From Hungatella hathewayi (GTDB lineage: Bacteria; Bacillota; Clostridia; Lachnospirales; Lachnospiraceae), in NCBI GenBank assembly GCA_025149285.1, contig CP102274.1:5792001-5856000 (forward strand): a DNA stretch of 64,000 nucleotides, in the 5' to 3' direction. The translations under genes and the position numbers were made by a program. Of the stretch, positions 8,346 through 16,480 are shown in pieces (the stretch's first letter is position 1; each line of letters starts with the position of its first letter). The notes beneath the pieces were generated by a model, which did no database searches, was not told the origin of the DNA, and saw nothing but the letters and a program-made list of their open reading frames with translations.

Positions 8346-8556
8346 TCCTGTTCCTTCTTTCTGTCCGGCTTAGAGCCAACTTGTACCGCTTCCTGTTTAC
8401 CGTTCCGGCTTCCGAACCCAGTATTCTTATAGAAATATTAACATATTTTTGCAATTAATACCAGAGAAGAAGGCCAAACAGCTGCTCGCCATCGTTCCAG
8501 GCATTATAGTTCACCCCCTGTCCGGTGGTCCGCAACCCGCTTTGGCTCCTTCCCGT

Positions 8557-8997
8557 CTAGGAAAACAGCTCACGGTACAGCCGTCTGGCGTAATTATCGG
8601 TCATCCCACCTAAATACCGCTGAAACCACTCCCGGACAGCATATTCACCAAAATGACCAAACGGCGGATTCCCAATATCGTGAACCAATCCGGCACACAA
8701 AAGCGTATCCGAAAATTCAGTCTCCGGGTTATGCTCAAACCAGGCGTCTTTCCCTGCCTCTTTAAGCCGCCGGTACACCAGTTCTCCCAGCCTCTTCCCG
8801 ATCGCGGAGACCTCCAGAGAATGAGTAAGACGCGTTCTGACATAATCATCCGACTCCAGCGGTAATACCTGCGCCTTGTCCTGAAGACGGCGAAACAGCG
8901 TACTCCTGATAATCGTATCATAGTCAGACCGGCCAGGCTCCTCCCCGTCTCCTGATTGATAAAACCGTTCCTTTGAAAGCAGTTTTTCCCACTCCAT
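8557..8997 (-). pseudogene. dGTP triphosphohydrolase (dGTPase), internally deleted remnant
   Basis: The 146 residues join the two ends of a family that is normally some 440-500 residues long. Residues 1-128 are the true N-terminus, including RTRLTHSLEV (first metal His) and LVHDIGNPPFGHFGE (HD pair). From residue about 130 the sequence is GMTDNYARRLYREL, the conserved extreme C-terminus of dGTPases. About 300 residues between them, including the later metal Asp and substrate-binding residues, are gone in frame. AAAGGA precedes the ATG. The product, if made, should not hydrolyse dGTP. Confidence 0.75.
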
Positions 8998-9085
8998 ACA
9001 GTTCCTTTCCGATGCTCAGTCCATCTCTTTCAATTTTAGGAAAAAATAGATTTTACCACAGTCCGGCCCAGGATACAAGCACTAT

Positions 9086-9859
9086 TCAATTAAAAATCCC
9101 TTCCAGCCACTGTCCGATCCGGCTTCCAAAGTCTTCCCCCCACTGTACCATCTTCTTCTCATACTCTTCCTCCAGTTCCTCGATACGCGCATTCACCTCC
9201 CCGGAGAATTCCCCTGCTCCGAAATTCCCCATAAACGCCTCGATCAACGGGTCTGTAATCTTCATGATCCATCTGCCGTTTTCCCGGCATACCGTCACCG
9301 CCACATCGGTCGTCACACTTCCTTCTGCCTCGTCCAGATACGGGAGGACTCCTCCCCTGTCGTAATCCGCTTCCGCGATCTCCTCAAACAGTTCTTTCAG
9401 CCCCGTTCCCTTTCCGTCCGTCATTTTCTCCAGAACATGCACGGTATAGCGCCCCATTACATCGGACATATCCGTATTTGTGATGCGCACGGAGATTACA
9501 GACCGTTCGCCCTCCGTCTCCGCACCAGTGATCTCCCACGTCAGATTCTTCACTATCTTCTCCGCAAACGCACGGTTGGCCTTCTCTTTCGCTCCCTCCA
9601 AAATCCCCGGCTGCTGCAGCTCACTGAATACCCGGTAACGCCTTCTCACCGGTATTCCCAGCCAGTTTCTTTCTGTGCTCACGTAATTATCCGTAAGAGC
9701 ATTGAATGTCTCCAAATCCAGTGTCTGCAAGGCTTCCATCGCTGACTGTACCGCCGCTTCCGGCGTTTCTGCATAACCCGTGCTTTTCTTCCCGCTGCAT
9801 GCCGCCAGGCATACGCATATGGCTGCCGCCATGAATACTATCTTTTTAAGTCCCTTCAT
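9086..9859 (-). CDS. secreted lipoprotein, DUF4878/NTF2-like
   Basis: 257 residues with a lipoprotein signal: a basic start, hydrophobic core and a lipobox LAAC with Cys21. The mature part has TPEAAVQSAMEALQTLDLETFNALTDNY near residues 33-60, the pattern of DUF4878/NTF2-like extracytoplasmic lipoproteins with a conserved cystatin-like fold. A coiled, Glu-rich helix follows near 225-250. It would be anchored on the outer face of the membrane; function unknown. AGGGGAG precedes the ATG. It lies upstream of the dGTPase remnant on the same strand. Confidence 0.75.
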   Translation of the reverse strand: MKGLKKIVFMAAAICVCLAACSGKKSTGYAETPEAAVQSAMEALQTLDLETFNALTDNYVSTERNWLGIPVRRRYRVFSELQQPGILEGAKEKANRAFAEKIVKNLTWEITGAETEGERSVISVRITNTDMSDVMGRYTVHVLEKMTDGKGTGLKELFEEIAEADYDRGGVLPYLDEAEGSVTTDVAVTVCRENGRWIMKITDPLIEAFMGNFGAGEFSGEVNARIEELEEEYEKKMVQWGEDFGSRIGQWLEGIFN

Positions 9860-9953
9860 TTCTAACTCTCCCCTTTCCGCGCTTTGTTCCCTTTATTATA
9901 CGATTCCCCGCTTTATGGAACAATGGCCGCAGCACAAACCGGCAGTGCGGCAG

Positions 9954-9982
9954 CAAAAAAAGACGCCTTCCGGCGCCTCCTT
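9954..9982 (-). terminator. intrinsic terminator of the LytTR/histidine kinase operon
   Basis: Minus-strand hairpin AGGCGCC-GGAA-GGCGTCT followed by seven T residues (plus-strand A run 9955-9961). It lies just beyond the restored end of the kinase reading frame. Confidence 0.75.
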
Positions 9983-10054
9983 CTGTTCTTTCTCAAATCA
10001 TTCATTCTGCCGCGGGAATCATCGCGGAAAAGCAGAACCAGCCATCCTCGCATC

Positions 10055-11269
10055 TCAGTGCAGAGGTTCCCCCAGGCGTTCAATCACGCCATTCACATTA
10101 AGCAGCCCAATCCCGTGGTTTCTGCCATCCTTTTTTGTAGTGGCAATCTTCTTCCCATCGATGATGACAGGCTCCGCCACAGGATTACTGACGGAGAGAA
10201 TCAGTTCCCCATCTTCCAGGACCATTTTAAACCGGATGATCCTGCGCTCTTCCAGCTTCTCACAGGCCTCCACCGCATTGTCCAGCAGATTCACCAGAAG
10301 CGTGACCAGATCCTCCTCCCCCATCGTCAGTCCGGACAGGTCATTGACAGACAGGATCATGGTAATATTCTTTTCCAGCGCGCTCTGATATTTCTGGTTT
10401 AAAACTACATTGACAACCGCGTGATTCGTGTTTACCACATCCGCGCTTTCCCGCAGATTTCCATTCAGTGTTTCAACGTAATGAAGCGTTTCCTCCAGGC
10501 GGCCCTCCAGCAGCAGCCCCTGAATGCAGTTTAACTGATTTTTATAGTCATGCAGCTCCCGTCTCTGCCGCTCATAATTCCTCTGCATATTATGGTACAT
10601 CTCCATCTGGTTCTGCGTGCGTTCCTGGAGCAGCCGCATCTCCTGGACCCTGGCGTCTTTTTCCAGAATACTTCCGATGAAATACAGGGCAATGACATTC
10701 AGAATGCCAAAACCGGATACCGCTACCAGCCGCTCTGTTTCACCGCTTCCCGTCATCATGCTGATTGCCATGATGACGATCATACTGAATACGGGGAAAT
10801 ATCCATACCTGGCCCACTGCCCCCCGGTTAAGCCTCTCAGCCCTTTTCGGTACCGGTAATGAAACAGCAGAATCAGGCACAGCAGAATACTGTAGGACAA
10901 CTCTTCCTCCAATGCCTCAAGCCCCCTGTACTCCGGCGGCAGTGCCCAGACAGCCGATACCACGATGGCCATCACGATCCACATAAGAGCACAGAACAGC
11001 ACGGAAAGAATCAAACTCTGCACCGCCTTCATCTGAAAATAAATCCACGAAACCAGCCACAAAACAACGATCACTCTCACCGGCTGCAGGATATAAGGCG
11101 GTATTTCCGTCAATGCAATGGCCAGAAATCCCAGGGTAAATGCAGGAACAGCCGTATCCTTCACCCACCTGTACCGCCACACACGCATCGGCACGATGGT
11201 TTCATAGTATATGCCGCATCCGATCCCCAGCATCAGGCACAGCAGAATATTCCGCATCACAATCCCCAT
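10055..11269 (-). CDS. AgrC/LytS-like sensor histidine kinase with GHKL ATPase, C-terminus frameshifted
   Basis: A membrane sensor kinase of about 404 residues from ATG 11269, which has AAAGGAG 7 bp upstream and overlaps the response-regulator stop by 13 bp. The N-terminal half has six or seven hydrophobic helices. The dimerisation helix carries RRELHDYKNQL with the phospho-acceptor His. The ATPase part has NLLDNAVEAC (N box) and HGIGLLNV (G box). It ends RLGEPLH, short of the last strand. One extra G in the G5 tract (plus-strand C run 10069-10073) would restore RLGGTSALRCEDGWFCFSAM and a stop at 10002. That is a frameshift or a sequencing error. The ligand is unknown; a peptide is typical of the family. 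Confidence 0.82.
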   Translation of the reverse strand: MGIVMRNILLCLMLGIGCGIYYETIVPMRVWRYRWVKDTAVPAFTLGFLAIALTEIPPYILQPVRVIVVLWLVSWIYFQMKAVQSLILSVLFCALMWIVMAIVVSAVWALPPEYRGLEALEEELSYSILLCLILLFHYRYRKGLRGLTGGQWARYGYFPVFSMIVIMAISMMTGSGETERLVAVSGFGILNVIALYFIGSILEKDARVQEMRLLQERTQNQMEMYHNMQRNYERQRRELHDYKNQLNCIQGLLLEGRLEETLHYVETLNGNLRESADVVNTNHAVVNVVLNQKYQSALEKNITMILSVNDLSGLTMGEEDLVTLLVNLLDNAVEACEKLEERRIIRFKMVLEDGELILSVSNPVAEPVIIDGKKIATTKKDGRNHGIGLLNVNGVIERLGEPLH

Positions 11270-11982
11270 GGCATCGCTCCTTTGTATACTGCATACTCTT
11301 CCTTCACTGCCTGGAAGCGGGGCCTGGGAATAGGCAGACATTCCCCGTTATCGAGCTCCGCCTCATAATTCCTGATTCTCCTCACGTGCCGCATATTCAC
11401 CAGATAGCTCTTGTGGATACGTAAAAAACCGTATTCTTTCAACCGCCGTTCCACCTCGTCCAGCTTTAAATACGCCTGACAGGTCTCCGGCTCCGTCCCC
11501 TGACAGCAGAAGACAGCCTTATGCTTCCGGCTCTCTACATAGAGAATCCGCTCGGTAAACAGCCTTACCGTTCCCTCTACACAGGAAAATTCCACCTGCT
11601 CCAGCCGTTTTCGCTTAAGAACCGCATCCATACACTCCGGAAGCGCCGCCTCCAGCGTATCCTTCATGATAAACCGCACCGCATCCACCTTATACCCTTC
11701 CGGTGCGTAATGAAGAAACGCGGTCACAAACACAATCGCCGTCTCAGAACAGAGGGACCGCATCCAGGCAGCCGTCTCGATCCCGTTCACATGGCTCATA
11801 CTGATATCCATAAATACAACATCATATTTCACAGCATTTTCCGGCTGGCTTACGAATTCTTCTCCGGACAGAAACAAAGAAAGCGCATACTCAAGACCGC
11901 GCCTTTCCAGATACTCCGTGAGAAGCGTTCTGATGGTTTCCCGGTAATAGTTTTCATCATCACATATGGCAATCTGAAGCAT
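11257..11982 (-). CDS. LytTR-family response regulator
   Basis: 241 residues. The receiver domain (1-120) has the acidic DDE at 8-10 and the phospho-acceptor in VVFMDISM (Asp59). The LytTR DNA-binding domain (about 140-235) includes ILYVESRKHKAVF and RIHKSYLVNMRHVRRI, as in AgrA/ComE. It is transcribed first in a two-gene operon with the kinase, overlapping it by 13 bp. It is the last host gene before the ICE boundary. Confidence 0.92.
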   Translation of the reverse strand: MLQIAICDDENYYRETIRTLLTEYLERRGLEYALSLFLSGEEFVSQPENAVKYDVVFMDISMSHVNGIETAAWMRSLCSETAIVFVTAFLHYAPEGYKVDAVRFIMKDTLEAALPECMDAVLKRKRLEQVEFSCVEGTVRLFTERILYVESRKHKAVFCCQGTEPETCQAYLKLDEVERRLKEYGFLRIHKSYLVNMRHVRRIRNYEAELDNGECLPIPRPRFQAVKEEYAVYKGAMPWGL

Positions 11983-12010
11983 AAGACCTCCCTGCGCACT
12001 TCCGCCGTAT

Positions 12011-12047
12011 TAAAAAATCCCACAGACGAAACCGCCTGCGGGATTTG
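12011..12047 (-). terminator. intrinsic terminator of rpsI (host side of the ICE junction)
   Basis: Minus-strand hairpin AATCCCGCAGGCGG / CGTCTGTGGGATT followed by TTTTTT. It sits 23 bp downstream of the S9 stop codon. It now terminates whatever reads out of the ICE end towards the LytTR gene. Confidence 0.8.
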
Positions 12048-12069
12048 AATAAACTCGTGTTCTGTCTGA

Positions 12070-12117
12070 TTATCTCTTGGAGAACTGAGGAGCACGACGA
12101 GCTGCCTTTAAGCCGTA
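12070..12117 (-). repeat. rpsI: 3' end of rpsI (ribosomal protein S9): ICE attachment site, left end
   Basis: On the minus strand this stretch reads YGLKAARRAPQFSKR followed by TAA. That is the C-terminus of ribosomal protein S9, whose invariant end is QFSKR. No S9 sequence lies upstream (towards higher coordinates): the frame before it is unrelated. A normal rpsI-type terminator lies just downstream. ICEs with tyrosine integrases are known to integrate in the 3' end of rpsI and leave a short duplicate at the far end. The intact rpsI should therefore lie past the right edge, joined to the other end of the element. The exact core within the 48 bp cannot be fixed from one side. Confidence 0.8.
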
Positions 12118-12221
12118 CTGAAATTCTTTGATTGCCGTTTTTCCTTGATATTCTAGGCTTTTTTGCCCTTTCGGTTCTCGGTTGTCCTATTCCTTAACCA
12201 CAAAAATAGGTGTTTTTTCAA

Positions 12222-13430
12222 TCAGAAGCCCCTCTGATGTAGCGCATCATTTACCACCTCAAATAACTCCTCAGGCTTATTGTACTTTACCTTTGCATAG
12301 ATGTCCATAGTTGTTTTGCTGTTTTCATGCCCTGCAAGGTACTGAACCGTCTTAGGATTCACTCCCGCATAGAGAAGATTGGTAATGTAAGTGTGCCGCA
12401 GCTGATGTGGTGTCACATCAAAATCTATCGTGTATTTGATTTTGGGTTGGTTCTTCTGTGTCATGCCCAGCGTTGGAGTAACCGTATATTTGATACTCTC
12501 CCCATTTACATACTTATAGTAGTTCCGGGGCTTAGTGGAACGGACAACTACATACTGCCATACCCTCTGAAACTGTGAATATGCAAGCGGCTCTCCTTTG
12601 CTGTCAGCGATCACATAATCTGATATAGAATTTTCTTTCGCTTCTCGCAGACAATCTACCAAGCACTTCGGTATCGGAATATCCCTTTTTGCTGCCGGGG
12701 TCTTTAGCACCGTAGAAACCACGGGTCTGTTATGCTCTGACCGCCATGCTCTCCGCACGGATATATACGGAGTAGGTGCATCCAGAAACACACAATCCCA
12801 GTGCAATCCAAGTGCCTCCTCCCGGCGAAGCCCAGAATACAAGCAAATCATAATGAACAAATAGGGTGGCAGCCCCTTGACTGTATCCAATAACACCTCA
12901 ACCTGCTGGTCGGTTAATGCGTCTTTCTTCTTCGTTGGCTTTCCGCCCTTTGCAGATATTCCTACACAGGGATTATAAGTGATCAGCTCACTACGCTCTG
13001 CCGAGTAAAAAATACATTTAATGAGCATATTTACCGTATTGTATAACCCCTCCGATTTGTTGGTCAGCGGCACAAGCGCCAGACGAATATCATCTGCGGT
13101 TACTTCCTCCATATACATATCCCCCAAAGGCTTAATGATATAATTCCTCATGTCAGAGGTATATGCTTTCATCGTAGCTGAAGATACCTTTGCTGATTGC
13201 ATCAGCAGCCATTTCTCACAATATTCAGCAACCGTCGGATGCTTTCGGCGAAAAACAATCTCCTCGACCTGCTTTTTTGCTGCCTGCTGTTTTTCATATA
13301 GTTCTTCACAAGTGGTCGCATACAAGCTGACCTGCTTGCCATCCGCATCCTGAATCCGTGTTCTGTAATATAGGATTCCTTTTCTCATAACAGTTCCGTA
13401 CTGCGGAACACTTCTATTTTTCTTTGCCAT
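12222..13430 (-). CDS. tyrosine recombinase/integrase, copy 1 (next to the attachment site)
   Basis: 402 residues, full length for Tn916-type integrases. It has an N-terminal arm-binding domain (VPQYGTV, YYRTRIQDADGK), a core-binding domain with TVAEYCEKWLLMQS, and a catalytic domain with SGLRREE (first Arg), HQLRHTY (His and second Arg), LAGHEN and the nucleophile in MDIYAKV. All catalytic residues are present. AGAAAGGA precedes the ATG. The stop is about 105 bp from the rpsI att remnant, as expected for the enzyme that integrates the element. It is a close paralogue of the next gene and shares its promoter blocks. Confidence 0.92.
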   Translation of the reverse strand: MAKKNRSVPQYGTVMRKGILYYRTRIQDADGKQVSLYATTCEELYEKQQAAKKQVEEIVFRRKHPTVAEYCEKWLLMQSAKVSSATMKAYTSDMRNYIIKPLGDMYMEEVTADDIRLALVPLTNKSEGLYNTVNMLIKCIFYSAERSELITYNPCVGISAKGGKPTKKKDALTDQQVEVLLDTVKGLPPYLFIMICLYSGLRREEALGLHWDCVFLDAPTPYISVRRAWRSEHNRPVVSTVLKTPAAKRDIPIPKCLVDCLREAKENSISDYVIADSKGEPLAYSQFQRVWQYVVVRSTKPRNYYKYVNGESIKYTVTPTLGMTQKNQPKIKYTIDFDVTPHQLRHTYITNLLYAGVNPKTVQYLAGHENSKTTMDIYAKVKYNKPEELFEVVNDALHQRGF

Positions 13431-13469
13431 ATAGTTTTTCCTTTCTTGATAATGAGCGTTTACAACTTA

Positions 13470-13520
13470 CACTCTCGTTTTATCAGAAAGCATGAATTTA
13501 ATCAAAGATACGGATTGAGG
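13470..13520 (-). promoter_or_regulatory. promoter region of integrase copy 1, duplicated ahead of copy 2
   Basis: The minus strand carries ATCCGTATC, TTGATT and, after about 17 bp, GATAAAAC. The same three blocks (ATCCGTATC, TTGATG, GATAAAAC) with similar spacing lie ahead of integrase copy 2, near 14845-14895. The arrangement fits a -35 and a weak -10. The shared blocks suggest the gene was duplicated together with its promoter. Confidence 0.45.
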
Positions 13521-13556
13521 AAAATGAAGAGCGAGACATCCTTGCCTCGCTCTTAA
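13520..13556 (-). terminator. terminator after integrase copy 2
   Basis: A 9-bp perfect stem AAGAGCGAG / CTCGCTCTT (13527-13535 and 13546-13554) with T-rich sequence on the minus side. It separates the two integrase transcripts. Confidence 0.65.
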
Positions 13557-13592
13557 CTAATTATGATGTTTCATTGCTTCTGCACTTTAGGC

Positions 13593-14807
13593 TCAAACAC
13601 CATCCCACTGAGCAAATGCACCGCCCATGCTTTTAACCAGCTCATCCGGTCGATTGTATTTGACTTTTGCATAGATGTCCATTGTAATCTTGCTGCTCTC
13701 ATGGCCTGCCAAGTATTGTACTGTTTTGGGGTCTACCGATGAATGAATCAGGTTCGTGATATATGTATGCCGGAGCTGATGGGGTGTTACCTCAAAGTCC
13801 AAGCTGTAAACCACTTTTCCGTTATGAGCAGCCTTTTCTCCCAAGACGGGTGTGACAGTATGCTTTACTCTTTTCCCATCTTCGTATCGGTAATAAACCC
13901 TCTCCTTTGTTGTTCTGGTAACTATATACTGCCAGAGCCGCTTGAACTGCGTGTAGGACAGCGGATCGCCATCACGATTTGGAACAACATACTCCGAAGC
14001 GGAGTTTGCTTTTGCTTCTCTCAGGCAGTCAGCCAAGCAGATAGGGAGAGGAATATTTCTCTCCGCTGCTTTTGTTTTCAATTCATCAAGAATGACCGGT
14101 CGGTTGCTTTCTGTGTGCCATGCCCTTCGTACTGTCAGGTATGGGGTATCCGTATCCAGATATACAGAATCCCATTGCAGGGCGAGGATTTCTTCTCTCC
14201 GTAAGCCCGCGTACAGACCAAGCATCACAAATACATACGGCGGAAGCCCTTGAATGGCATCCAATAAGCGGGCTGCCTGCTCATCTGTCAGAGCTTCTTT
14301 TTCTTTCTGCGGAACCCCTCCGCCTTTTGAGGTCAGATAGACCGTGGGATTCTTATCAATGATCCGGCTTTCCTTTGCTGCCCGGAAAATAGATTTGTAA
14401 AGAACAACCACAGACTTATAAACCGAAGCCGATTTTTTTGAAACAGGAACGAGGGCAAGCTGGATGTCATCCAAAGTCACATCCGCCATCCCCATATCAC
14501 CCAACTCTTTGATAATGTGCCTTCTAACTTTAGATGTATAGTCAGTCATTGTGGTAGCCCGCACATGAACCGACTGCATCAGCAGCCATTTCTCACAGTA
14601 TTCTGCTACGGTAGGAGACTTCCGACAAAATGTATCATTGTCGATCTGCTCCAACGCATTCAGTTCCTTATCATATAATTCTTCAGGTGTCCTTGCATAA
14701 AGAGCCCTCAATTTTCCATCTGCATCCTGAACTCTTGTCCTGTAATAGTCAAGACCGTTCAGCGTAACTGTACCGTATTGTGGAATCGCTCGTTTTCTAT
14801 TTGCCAA
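13593..14807 (-). CDS. tyrosine recombinase/integrase, copy 2
   Basis: 404 residues, all catalytic motifs present (AGLRREE, HQLRHTY, AGHESS, MDIYAKV). It is plainly a paralogue of copy 1, with long identical blocks such as PTVAEYCEKWLLMQS and VTPHQLRHTYITNL. I place the start at TTG 14807: AGGAGG lies 8 bp upstream and the protein then begins MANRKR, matching MAKKNR of copy 1. The upstream GTG at 14816 overlaps the ribosome site. It is next to the excisionase gene, the usual xis-int pairing. Two complete integrases in one element are unusual. Confidence 0.9.
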   Translation of the reverse strand: MANRKRAIPQYGTVTLNGLDYYRTRVQDADGKLRALYARTPEELYDKELNALEQIDNDTFCRKSPTVAEYCEKWLLMQSVHVRATTMTDYTSKVRRHIIKELGDMGMADVTLDDIQLALVPVSKKSASVYKSVVVLYKSIFRAAKESRIIDKNPTVYLTSKGGGVPQKEKEALTDEQAARLLDAIQGLPPYVFVMLGLYAGLRREEILALQWDSVYLDTDTPYLTVRRAWHTESNRPVILDELKTKAAERNIPLPICLADCLREAKANSASEYVVPNRDGDPLSYTQFKRLWQYIVTRTTKERVYYRYEDGKRVKHTVTPVLGEKAAHNGKVVYSLDFEVTPHQLRHTYITNLIHSSVDPKTVQYLAGHESSKITMDIYAKVKYNRPDELVKSMGGAFAQWDGV

Positions 14808-14891
14808 TTCCTCCACCTCCTAAGAATAATCTCCAGCGCTGTACCTTTGTTTTATCAGACCTCTCTGATTCCATCAAGGATACGGATCGGC

Positions 14892-15122
14892 TCACGATCT
14901 TCCGCTTCGAGGCTTACGGTAAGTTGTGCTTCTCTCAACTGGCTTTGCTCTATGCGTACATTTGGCGATATACTCCTGGAGACCTGCCGCAGTAAAATAT
15001 ACACAGCCATTCTGAACATACTGCACATAAGAGATCAAGCCGTTGTTACGGGCGGCATCCAGCGTTGCTATGCTGATTCCTAAGATTTCAGCAGCTTCTT
15101 TTCGTGTAATGAGTTTTTCCAT
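14892..15122 (-). CDS. excisionase (MerR-like helix-turn-helix, Tn916 Xis type)
   Basis: 76 residues from ATG 15122, which has GGAGGG 10 bp upstream. MEKLITRKEAAEILGISIAT is the N-terminal winged-helix pattern of Tn916/Tn1549 excisionases, and a basic C-terminal tail follows. It would bind the element ends and bias integrase towards excision. It lies directly upstream of integrase copy 2 on the same strand. Confidence 0.85.
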   Translation of the reverse strand: MEKLITRKEAAEILGISIATLDAARNNGLISYVQYVQNGCVYFTAAGLQEYIAKCTHRAKPVERSTTYRKPRSGRS

Positions 15123-15655
15123 AGACCATATTCCCTCCAATCTGTCAAGGTTATCATCTTGCTTTCAAAACCACATGAATACGCTGGCAACCGAAACTGC
15201 CAGCGCATGGTATCTGATTTTGAATAGAAAACGGCCACCTAAGAAAGTAATCGCTTCCTATTTTTAATGCAACTCAATTCTCGCCACATTTGCCACGCAC
15301 CCCTGACGATGGGGACATTCCGGTCTCCGCTGGCGCGGCTGTCATAACTCCGCAGCGTCGTTTTACTCGTGCGCCGCAGGGTTCCCCCCAAGTCTTTAGG
15401 AGGCCGTGAGGAAGTATCTTTAAGCCCCCATGCAGTCATCGCGCCCCGAAATGCCGCTTTCGGGTTTCAGGCTTGCGTAGATTGCTCAGAACAGTCTTGT
15501 TCATCACCTCCTGGACTGTCATCTTCGCGGCGCGCCTGATTCGCTCGTACATGGGTTATGTACCGGAAATGCCGTCTATTCAGTTGTCAAGCTGCATGAG
15601 GGAGATAGACCCTCTCACTTACTTCCCCGTTGGGAGAGCAGTTTAGCAACCGATT
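15123..15655 (-). other. 533-bp gap between excisionase and sigma factor: no supported gene
   Basis: An inverted repeat CGCTGGCA / TGCCAGCG lies at 15182-15205 close to the excisionase promoter and may be a regulator site or weak terminator. An open frame of 66 codons (15239-15439, minus) has no ribosome site and an arginine- and serine-rich composition, so I do not call it. A minus-strand TTGACA occurs near 15575-15585 without a good -10 at the right distance. In Tn916-like elements this interval carries regulatory leaders, so an untranslated function is plausible. Confidence 0.4.
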
Positions 15656-16114
15656 TTAGAAAAATTCTTCAAAAATTTTTCTCAGCTTCAACAGTAGAAC
15701 CCGTTTTCTCTTATTGACCGCCTGATGCGAAATGTGCAATATATTCCCGACTTCCTGTTCTGTCTTTTCTTGATAGAAAAGCAGGAAAATCAGTTCTTGT
15801 TCGTCTTCGTTTAATTGAGCCAAACAAAAGCGTATCTGTTCCGCTTCCAGATGTTCCAATGCAAGCTGTTCTACGTTTTTTCCGGGCGCAGCAAACTGCC
15901 TGTCCTTTTCCAACAGACGCTCATAGGAATCCTCTCTGCTGGGCAGGAAAGATGCAGTGTCTTTCTGGAACTTTTCCGTTTTCAGATCGTAGGAAAAGTA
16001 TTCTTCTTTTCGCTCGTAGTGCTGATACACGCGGTAAATCTGTTCGCTTACCGGTACAGCCTGTCCATCTATATAAAGATAATAATTCGCTCTTTCTTCA
16101 CGATTTTTGCTCAC
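15656..16114 (-). CDS. sigma-70-like factor, Tn916 Orf7 type
   Basis: About 152 residues. The C-terminal region has EAEQIRFCLAQLNEDEQELI and a helix-turn-helix TEQEVGNILHISHQAVNKRK, typical of sigma region 4, as in Orf7-like regulators that activate conjugation genes of Tn916-family ICEs. The likely start is GTG 16114, with TTGGAGG about 8 bp upstream; an in-frame TTG at 16129 overlaps that site. It is preceded by a 300-nt leader with a small ORF and a terminator (16194-16242), so expression is probably controlled by attenuation. Confidence 0.8.
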   Translation of the reverse strand: MSKNREERANYYLYIDGQAVPVSEQIYRVYQHYERKEEYFSYDLKTEKFQKDTASFLPSREDSYERLLEKDRQFAAPGKNVEQLALEHLEAEQIRFCLAQLNEDEQELIFLLFYQEKTEQEVGNILHISHQAVNKRKRVLLLKLRKIFEEFF

Positions 16115-16193
16115 AGCCGTTACCTCCAAGAGTTTGAAAAGTGGATCGTTTTCGAACTCTCGGAAGGCGGCGAACGGCAGCGTGGGAATAAGG

Positions 16194-16242
16194 GAAAAAT
16201 AATACGGACACAGGCACAGGAATATCCCATGTCGGTGTCCGT
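16194..16242 (-). terminator. terminator/attenuator in the leader of the sigma-factor gene
   Basis: An 8-bp perfect stem ACGGACAC / GTGTCCGT (16204-16211 and 16235-16242) followed on the minus strand by ATTATTTTT. It lies downstream of the leader-peptide ORF and 80 nt before the sigma-factor start. In this position it would stop most transcripts unless read through. Confidence 0.6.
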
Positions 16243-16359
16243 TCTGTTTTGTCGCTTTCTAATTGCTACTAATAGTTCCCATAAAGGCCATAAAAGACTG
16301 GCAGGGAAGAAGCGGGAATTTTGGGGTTCTGGCGTAGTTTTACAACCAGGTTTTCTTCG

Positions 16360-16404
16360 TTAAGAGGACCTGCCAGAAGCGGACAGGTCATTATTTTCCC
16401 ACAT
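16360..16404 (-). CDS. leader peptide candidate MWENNDLSASGRSS
   Basis: 14 codons and a stop behind AGGAGG, with ATG at 16404 about 8 bp from the ribosome site. The 3' half of the ORF forms one arm of a hairpin (GACCTG pairing with CAGGTC, 11-nt loop). It is the first ORF after the promoter at 16436-16464. Strong ribosome site, tiny ORF, hairpin and later terminator together have the layout of a ribosome-dependent attenuator. No homologue recalled. Confidence 0.45.
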   Translation of the reverse strand: MWENNDLSASGRSS

Positions 16405-16435
16405 AATCATCTCCTCCTAAGCAAAAAAACAACGC

Positions 16436-16464
16436 ATAGTAGCTATAAAAAAGCCACTCTTCAA
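16436..16464 (-). promoter_or_regulatory. promoter of the leader/sigma-factor transcript
   Basis: Minus-strand TTGAAG (16459-16464) and TACTAT (16436-16441), spacer 17 bp. Divergent to the promoter of the HTH gene, with the palindrome 16481-16495 in between. Confidence 0.55.
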
Positions 16465-16480
16465 TCATTTCGCATAATAC

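Noticed and set aside
15239..15439. A 66-codon frame between excisionase and sigma factor
   Set aside because: No ribosome site, odd Arg/Ser-rich composition, and no domain. Listed only as part of the untranslated gap.
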